From the IMG/VR virus record IMGVR_UViG_3300006749_000101, positions 1-26,114 of that record: 26,114 nt of DNA, one strand, 5' to 3'. A model generated the notes under the pieces. The model searched no databases. It saw nothing but the letters and a program-made list of their open reading frames with translations, and had not been told where the DNA came from. A program made the position numbers and the translations under genes. This document shows, one piece after another, positions 20,938-26,114 of this stretch (its first letter is position 1; each line of letters begins with the position of its first letter). The DNA comes from a virus.

Positions 20938-22215
20938 CTATCCTCTGCCTAAATTCTCTAAGCCATAACCAAGAGCCGCGATTCCCGCACCAGTTAACGC
21001 TGCCCCCGTGTTTGGTTGCGGAGTAGCTGGACGTGAACCAACGCTCAGTGCTGTTTGTGTATACGGCACACCTTTCAAAATATCAGAACGAATTTGAATT
21101 GCTTTAAATGGATCCATAACGGCAGCTAACTGATCACCATACAAAGCTTCCTTTAGACGTTGTTCTGCACTTGCTTCTAAACCACCCAACGCTGTCAATG
21201 TTTCAATATCTAAAGCTCCAAGACCCGAGACTCGTGCGGCGAGATCAGATTGTGCTCCGCCTAAACCACTAAACATTCCGCCAGCATCGCCAAGAATACC
21301 CGCACCAAGTTCAGTTCCTGCAAGACCTGTTGTGATGCCTTTCAGACCCAGTTCTCCTGCACCTAATCCAAGACGACCAGCTTCTGCTAATGAACCAAGA
21401 CCTAATTGATTAGCAGACAAGAACCGTGCCTGTTGATCCTCAAACGCTTTTTGCGCCCTTGATGCAGCAGACTCAAAGCCAGCACGTCTAAGTTCAGCAG
21501 CAGTTTGTGCTTTTTGTTCAAGAGTTGCTCTATCAAGTTCAGCGTCCATAACAGCCGCACGACTACCACCAAAACCTCCTGCTCGGGTTGCCTCTGCACG
21601 TTGTCTGTTACGAGCAATATCTGATTCACGCTGAATGTCTGCAAGACTCTGATCAATTACGTCCTGTGTAAACGGACTCATAAAATCACTAACACCCGTA
21701 GGATCAAACGCTTTCGCTCCACCTGCTTCAAGCCCGCCCGCAATACCTGCAATATCCGAAGCTAGACCCATACCAAGTCCAACAGAAGGTTGTGCAGCAC
21801 CTGTTGCCGCCGCGCCCAAACCAGAAGCAGTATCCGCTAATCCGCTAAGTTGATCGGCAGTTGCACCAGCACTACCATAATAAGACGAAGCAAGATCAAG
21901 ATAAGGCTGATACGAACCAATACCTCCAACACCAGCAAGCAATGCCATTTCTTGTGTAGGCGATAACCCTGTTACGAATGGAGACCTTTTTGGAGTAAAG
22001 AAAGGTGTTGCCGTTGAAGCTTCTGCCAGATCAGCCAACAATTTGTTTTGTTCTGCTTCTGCTGCTGGGTTGACAACAGGAATATTTAGACCAATTTGAG
22101 CGTCGTCACCAAGTCCAGCAATCAAACCTTTTAATGACTCGTATGTTGTAGGTGGAGCGGACTCTCCTGTATTTTGTTGTGTGTATTGAAAAGGATCAAA
22201 ATTAAGCTCGGACAT
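20938..22215 (-). CDS. Gly/Ala-rich structural protein
   Basis: This 425-residue protein is dominated by Ala, Gly and Leu (AGGLEAGGAKAF, GAGELGLKGITTGLAGTELGAGILGDAGGMF), with a charged coiled-coil segment near residues 190-265 (IQRESDIARNRQRAEATRAGG and QKAQTAAELRRAGFESAASRAQKAFEDQ). The tail is Gly-rich. This composition is frequent in inner virion or tail proteins of marine podoviruses. The start is supported by AAAGGAG before the TAATG junction with the upstream gene. No known catalytic motif is seen. Confidence 0.7.
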   Translation of the reverse strand: MSELNFDPFQYTQQNTGESAPPTTYESLKGLIAGLGDDAQIGLNIPVVNPAAEAEQNKLLADLAEASTATPFFTPKRSPFVTGLSPTQEMALLAGVGGIGSYQPYLDLASSYYGSAGATADQLSGLADTASGLGAAATGAAQPSVGLGMGLASDIAGIAGGLEAGGAKAFDPTGVSDFMSPFTQDVIDQSLADIQRESDIARNRQRAEATRAGGFGGSRAAVMDAELDRATLEQKAQTAAELRRAGFESAASRAQKAFEDQQARFLSANQLGLGSLAEAGRLGLGAGELGLKGITTGLAGTELGAGILGDAGGMFSGLGGAQSDLAARVSGLGALDIETLTALGGLEASAEQRLKEALYGDQLAAVMDPFKAIQIRSDILKGVPYTQTALSVGSRPATPQPNTGAALTGAGIAALGYGLENLGRG

Positions 22216-23642
22216 TATGCGGCTCCTTTTTCAAGTTTATTCATCAACGCGTACATTTTTGCGGCTCCTTTTTCACGGTTTCCGCCACCTGCATTACGAA
22301 CAGCCTTCGCTGTCATTACAAATTCACCGTCCGATAACAATGCTGGCACACTGTCTGATGTGCCTGTTCCGGGTCCGACTATCTCGCCGCCGTCATTCAA
22401 GCCCACTGTTTCACGACGTTGTTTATAAAACTCGCCAAATTTCTGAGCTTGTTCAGCATAACGTGGGTCGCCACTTGTGCCCATTAATTGTTGTACAATT
22501 AGTTCTTGTTGTTCTGGTGACAGCTTTCTTACCTCTTCCATTTCTTCTGAGCTAAGTATACCACTCAACAGTGCTAGTCCGCCTACAGGTATAGAAGCGG
22601 CTCCTACAAAATCGCCAAAGCTGTTTTTAAGAGTAATGTTGTCGATAAACTCGTCGGTTCCTTCTCCAAGTTTCTTGGTAAATCGTTGCATGAAACCAAG
22701 TTCTGAGTCAGGTGTGGCTGCTGGCGTGACTGCCTCTTCAAGGTTTAAACCACTAGTGACATTTATAGGGTCTGAACTACTTCCTCCCAAGTTTAAACCA
22801 CCAGTGACATTTATAAGGTCTGGAGTACTTCCTCCCAAGTTTAAACCACCAGTGACATTTATAAGGTCTGGAGTACTTCCTCCCAAGTTTGTACTTAAAG
22901 CATCGACAGTTATATCTTTAGCGTCAATATTAAGATCAGGTAAAAGATCTTTCACTTGTTGATCCATAATAGAAATTTCTTCTGCGCCGATGTCTGGTAG
23001 CTCGTTTATTTCTACAGGCACGGCAGCAGGAATAGTGTCCACCTTTGCACCGAACAAGTTCTGTGCGCCTTTTGTTAAGCTACCAACGCCCCTTTCTATT
23101 GATTCTGAAACCGTTTTACCAGGACCCGTTTGTAACAATCCTGAAACTGCTGCTTGTTTCAAAGCTCCTCTTAGAGCGTCATCTGTCTCTATACCACGAG
23201 CTTTGTCTACGGCGAAGTTACCAGCGGCTTGTGCCATTATTCTTTGTGTGGTTGACAGTGAATCTATGCCACCTATCTGAGCACCTAGATATGCTTTACC
23301 ACCTGCGAACAGAGCATCTTCAGTTGATGCCCCCTCTAATTTTGCTAAACCAGCAGCAGTTGCCGCACCCAACGCAGGATTAACACTTCCCACGACCAAA
23401 GGTAAAACAACCGCAGCAACCTTACGAAGTTCTTTTGGTACAACTTTACGGAAAAGACTTCCCAATCCATACTGAGGCACACCCATTGCACGAAGACGTT
23501 CGGCTAGTTCCTCTTGTCCTCCTGCAAGACTTTCAATACCCATTGGAGAATTTGGATTAGTGACAGCAAACTGCCCTACAGCCGCCTGTGCGTCCATAGG
23601 TAAGGTTGCCATAATTCCAGTGGGTTGTGCGCCATAAATCAT
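22215..23642 (-). CDS. Structural protein with 16-residue tandem repeats
   Basis: This 475-residue protein has a hydrophobic Ala-rich part near residues 75-100, then a linker with three tandem copies of NLGGSTPDLINVTGGL (or close variants). The C-terminal segment contains GTSDSVPALLSDGEFVMTAKAVRNAGGG, a signature I recognise from many phage tail or structural proteins, together with MYALMNKLEKGAA. The start overlaps the next upstream gene by ATGA. A 16-bp direct repeat (22218-22233 and 22260-22275) encodes the KGAA-type ends. It is probably part of the tail or internal virion. No enzymatic motif is visible. Confidence 0.75.
   Translation of the reverse strand: MIYGAQPTGIMATLPMDAQAAVGQFAVTNPNSPMGIESLAGGQEELAERLRAMGVPQYGLGSLFRKVVPKELRKVAAVVLPLVVGSVNPALGAATAAGLAKLEGASTEDALFAGGKAYLGAQIGGIDSLSTTQRIMAQAAGNFAVDKARGIETDDALRGALKQAAVSGLLQTGPGKTVSESIERGVGSLTKGAQNLFGAKVDTIPAAVPVEINELPDIGAEEISIMDQQVKDLLPDLNIDAKDITVDALSTNLGGSTPDLINVTGGLNLGGSTPDLINVTGGLNLGGSSSDPINVTSGLNLEEAVTPAATPDSELGFMQRFTKKLGEGTDEFIDNITLKNSFGDFVGAASIPVGGLALLSGILSSEEMEEVRKLSPEQQELIVQQLMGTSGDPRYAEQAQKFGEFYKQRRETVGLNDGGEIVGPGTGTSDSVPALLSDGEFVMTAKAVRNAGGGNREKGAAKMYALMNKLEKGAA
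22743..22886. repeat. Three 48-bp tandem repeats in a coding sequence
   Basis: The unit is 48 bp (16 codons). Copies start at 22743, 22791 and 22839, with four bases of a fourth copy at 22887. The copies at 22791 and 22839 are identical, so the array is recent. The copy at 22743 differs at several sites. All copies remain in frame, so the array varies protein length. Confidence 0.9.
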
Positions 23643-23869
23643 GTTTTCACCTTAACAGTTCCTGAATCGTTATACAATGCTCCTACTTCTAAACCAGTAG
23701 CAGAAGTTGGCAAATCTGTTAATGTTATCTTTGTGCCTCGTAACTCACCTGCGGTACGTTCTTGATTGATAAAAAGCTCCAATGCACGAACCAAATCTGA
23801 GACATACTCTCTTGTGATTTCTTCCGGAGGAGAAGGAAGTCGCGGTGGTGTAACGCCTACCAAAGCCAT
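23639..23869 (-). CDS. Small structural-module protein (LRGT-LPTSATGL type)
   Basis: This 76-residue protein has a proline-rich start (VTPPRLPSPPEE), a helix (EYVSDLVRALELFINQE) and a C-terminal part with LRGTKITLTDLPTSATGLEVGALYNDSGTVKVKT. I recognise the LPTSATGLxxGxLYNDSGTVKV pattern from small marine phage proteins encoded beside the tail hub. Function is unknown. It could be a virion component or a fibre-linked adaptor. It joins the tail hub gene by TAATG and the next gene by ATGA. Confidence 0.78.
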   Translation of the reverse strand: MALVGVTPPRLPSPPEEITREYVSDLVRALELFINQERTAGELRGTKITLTDLPTSATGLEVGALYNDSGTVKVKT

Positions 23870-26028
23870 TATCGTCTCCCATCCGGTCTAATATCTAAAC
23901 GTGGAGAACCTAGCTTCCACTGAACACCGATAGTATTAGACTCAATTCTCATCGAGTACGAGCGTCCTCTAAGACGTAAATGAAGTTGATTAGTATACTT
24001 GTCTACAGGTGAGGTTGCTGTTCTTGTCACCTCTCCCGTATCCGTAAAATCATACGATGCACCCGGAAAGTTTCTCGCTTTGAGAGTAAAATCAACAGTA
24101 GCACCGCTTGTTTCTGATCCGGTAAACTTAATATCTGGAACAAGCCGTTTTACAAACAAAAACTGTTCTCCATCACCGATGTCCGTCGCACCAGACTCAA
24201 TAAAAGATGTCATAGCAGAGCCATCATCATCTACACCATTTTCATGTAAAAACAAATATGAACTACCTGCTGCGATTGGGTTGTTTCTTAGTCCACGATC
24301 AAGCCACGCAGTGCGTACTAACGACCCATGATACCAAAGTTTTTCAGCATAATTATAAACAACATACTTATCGTTCTCACCGTTACCTGTTTCAGAAGGG
24401 TAGAACCACCACACTTCACTGAACTCAGAGTTTATACCCACGACAACTTTTGATCTTTGGTCGAAGTCAAAATCTCCAAAAACGTGTGCTTTGATAGGGC
24501 ATTGCATTTGTTGTGTTTGACCAGTGTAAACATAAAAATTATCTACGCCCATCCATATAACAAAATCTTCCGCAGCTATTGCTGCTTTTGGTCCCATAAT
24601 TGTTGTATTAGCTGTCAAGAGTTGAATACCAAATTGAAGAGGAGGACCGATAAACTGCATAGAATGTAAAGATTTGTCTGTAAAAACCAGAATCTCGCGT
24701 TTCGTTTCTATTGCTTGCATAAAGGTAGAGCCAGTGCCGAGTCTCAAGTCTCCTGCTGTATTGGTCGCAGTTGGAAACCAATCAATAGCGTTTTCTTGAG
24801 AAGAGAACCTTATTAACAGTGGATCCTGGACACCGTCACCTTGCGTTGCAGAAGAGTTTGCGCCAAGACCGTCGGACCCAAAAGCAATCACATGACGATC
24901 AGTGTCAGACACTAAAATTTGTTTCACCACTTGCGGTACACTTGTTTTCGTTCCGCTTGCAGCTCCTGTTGTTGCGGCACTAAGTTCCACTGCTCTGGTT
25001 GTTAAACCTTCTGTTTTATCCCAATAAAAGATCCCAGAGTCACGAGGATTGATAAGTAAGTCTTCGCCAAAGTTATCATGCGACCAAGTTCTTAACTCAA
25101 GGTTCGTGCCTGTTGGTGCAGCCTCGCCCCAACCAAAGAAGTCTGTTGCGTTGACGACTGCGGCTCCGTCAGAATGGGCAGATCTGTTACCGTCAGGGCT
25201 TGCGTCTTCACGAGTAATGCCTGTCAGATCGTTCGACGATTTGCCTGTGTAACTTATTAACTCGCCGTCTGTGCCTCCTACACGAATCTTACCAGATGTA
25301 GGGAAGTCAGACGCACTAGTTAGTGTGATACTTGTGCCTGAACCACCCGTACCGTTTGCATCGTTGTTTAATGCACCATTAAGAGTTGTGACCACGGCTC
25401 CTGATACATTACCACCCCAAAGACCACCGCCCCAACCTGTGCCACCAACAGCACTATCAAGACCAACATTTAACTGATATGTGCCCACAACAGAGCTCCC
25501 GCCATTGCCGCTGTCGCTAGAATTAGCAGTCACACTAACTGTTATTGTATAGCTGTTTGAATCAACAATAGATACAATCTGATGCTCTGCGTTTAAGATA
25601 GCCGCAGTTACAAGACCACCAAGAGACGCCGCACCAGAAAATGTAACAAAATCGTTTTCTAAAGCACCGTGAGCCGTGTCTGTAACAGTAATTGTCGATG
25701 ATCCATTAGTGGCTGAAAAAGTTACATCACCTGCGCTTGTTGTCGAACGAACAGGAGTTATATCAGTGAACGCACCACCCTCTTCAATGTAGTATTTCAA
25801 CTGAGTACCAAGACCGAGAAAATCAGAACCATCAAGAGCCACCCAATTGTGCAAGTCTCTTGCGTTTCCTAAATATGTGTTAGCAGACTGTTTTGTCCAC
25901 CCTCCGATCTTTTCGGGAAAGCCTAACCGAAACCGTATCTTGTCGCCGTTGAACCAACCTCCTTCATTTGTGTAAGAGGTTACGTCGCTTATGATGCCCG
26001 GTTTAAACTGAACCTTGGTTAGAGGCAT
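23869..26028 (-). CDS. Tail hub or gp10-like DNA-stabilisation protein
   Basis: This 719-residue virion protein begins MPLTKVQFKPGIISDVTSYTNEGGWFNGDKIRFRLGFPEKIGGW, an opening I recognise from phage stabilisation or tail hub proteins of the P22 gp10-like group. These close the portal and connect to the tail. A beta-rich Thr/Gly insertion (about residues 95-190) and a small beta module (SGKIRVGGTDGELISYTG, about 245-262) interrupt it. The C-terminal half has propeller-like WFPTATN and WWFYPSETG strands and finishes with RSYSMRIESNTIGVQWKLGSPRLDIRPDGRR. A GGAGG site lies five bases before the ATG, and the upstream stop abuts it (TAGATG). Confidence 0.85.
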   Translation of the reverse strand: MPLTKVQFKPGIISDVTSYTNEGGWFNGDKIRFRLGFPEKIGGWTKQSANTYLGNARDLHNWVALDGSDFLGLGTQLKYYIEEGGAFTDITPVRSTTSAGDVTFSATNGSSTITVTDTAHGALENDFVTFSGAASLGGLVTAAILNAEHQIVSIVDSNSYTITVSVTANSSDSGNGGSSVVGTYQLNVGLDSAVGGTGWGGGLWGGNVSGAVVTTLNGALNNDANGTGGSGTSITLTSASDFPTSGKIRVGGTDGELISYTGKSSNDLTGITREDASPDGNRSAHSDGAAVVNATDFFGWGEAAPTGTNLELRTWSHDNFGEDLLINPRDSGIFYWDKTEGLTTRAVELSAATTGAASGTKTSVPQVVKQILVSDTDRHVIAFGSDGLGANSSATQGDGVQDPLLIRFSSQENAIDWFPTATNTAGDLRLGTGSTFMQAIETKREILVFTDKSLHSMQFIGPPLQFGIQLLTANTTIMGPKAAIAAEDFVIWMGVDNFYVYTGQTQQMQCPIKAHVFGDFDFDQRSKVVVGINSEFSEVWWFYPSETGNGENDKYVVYNYAEKLWYHGSLVRTAWLDRGLRNNPIAAGSSYLFLHENGVDDDGSAMTSFIESGATDIGDGEQFLFVKRLVPDIKFTGSETSGATVDFTLKARNFPGASYDFTDTGEVTRTATSPVDKYTNQLHLRLRGRSYSMRIESNTIGVQWKLGSPRLDIRPDGRR

Positions 26029-26114
26029 CTATTCCTCCATTCGTGTCTCTAGTTCTTCAACTCTTTTCGTCAGTTCGTGAATGGAATTAACCAGCAGGGC
26101 GACAATCCTGTCAT
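26029..26114 (-). CDS. 3' end of a fibre-like gene (coiled-coil C-terminus)
   Basis: The minus-strand frame is open from the right edge to a TAG at 26031-26029. It encodes DRIVALLVNSIHELTKRVEE followed by LETRMEE. This short alpha-helical, heptad-patterned ending is like the last helix of peptidase S74 intramolecular chaperone domains of tail fibres and spikes. The rest of the gene is outside the window, so family and function are tentative. It lies directly upstream of the tail hub gene. Confidence 0.5.
   Translation of the reverse strand, partial: DRIVALLVNSIHELTKRVEELETRMEE

Noticed and set aside
22743-22886. Possible CRISPR-like array
   Set aside because: The repeats are contiguous 48-bp units without spacers and stay in frame in a structural gene.
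1-26114. tRNA genes, integrase and attachment sites
   Set aside because: I found no cloverleaf-like sequence with a TTCGA-type arm pairing, and no tyrosine or serine recombinase motifs in any protein of the window. The rest of the genome is not visible.

Overview
This window looks like part of the genome of a tailed double-stranded DNA phage, most likely an uncultured marine podovirus of an alphaproteobacterium-like host. The evidence is a family A DNA polymerase, a stand-alone primase, two helicases, a small terminase subunit, an M15 endolysin, a gp10-like tail hub or stabilisation protein and very large Gly/Ala-rich virion proteins. Genes are tightly packed with ATGA or TAATG overlaps. No ribosomal RNA, tRNA, integrase or CRISPR array is visible. 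The host and lifestyle are inferences.

Layout. 3-275 is the 3' end of a DnaJ-type zinc-finger gene that ends in a strong terminator. 329-890 is a GC-rich, repeat-bearing zone around one small gene (474-695) that has its own promoter and terminator. On the minus strand, 889-1771 holds the small terminase subunit and an overlapping VRR-NUC-like nuclease. 1772-2049 is an AT-rich divergent control region with tandem octamers, a 21-bp-spaced repeat and a strong sigma70-type promoter. 2050-6080 is a plus-strand early operon of small, often strongly acidic proteins, a C5-cytosine methyltransferase and a ribbon-helix-helix (RHH) protein. 6007-7822, on the minus strand, holds a second RHH regulator and an SNF2-type helicase. 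7920-14557, on the plus strand, is the replication module: coiled-coil protein, SSB-like protein, archaeo-eukaryotic-type primase, UvrD-like SF1 helicase and PolA. 14554-26114, on the minus strand, is the lysis and virion module. Read in its own direction from the right edge, it runs: fibre-like 3' end, tail hub, small protein, three Gly/Ala-rich structural proteins, a 1461-residue presumed ejection protein, M15 peptidase, one-TM protein, and a 40-residue very basic protein.

How it fits together. The early operon would modify DNA and probably take over the host. The middle block copies the genome. The minus-strand block builds the virion and lyses the cell. TerS lies apart from the structural block, and no large terminase gene is in the window.

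The most striking observation is at 3591-4454. A 287-codon reading frame lies wholly inside the methyltransferase gene in the +1 frame. It has its own Shine-Dalgarno sequence and MWPTPT repeats, and it ends in a WVEWLMGYPKGWT segment that I recognise as a recurrent phage protein signature. Differences among its internal repeats are mostly silent in the nested frame and all amino-acid-changing in the methyltransferase frame. This points to genuine dual coding (overprinting).
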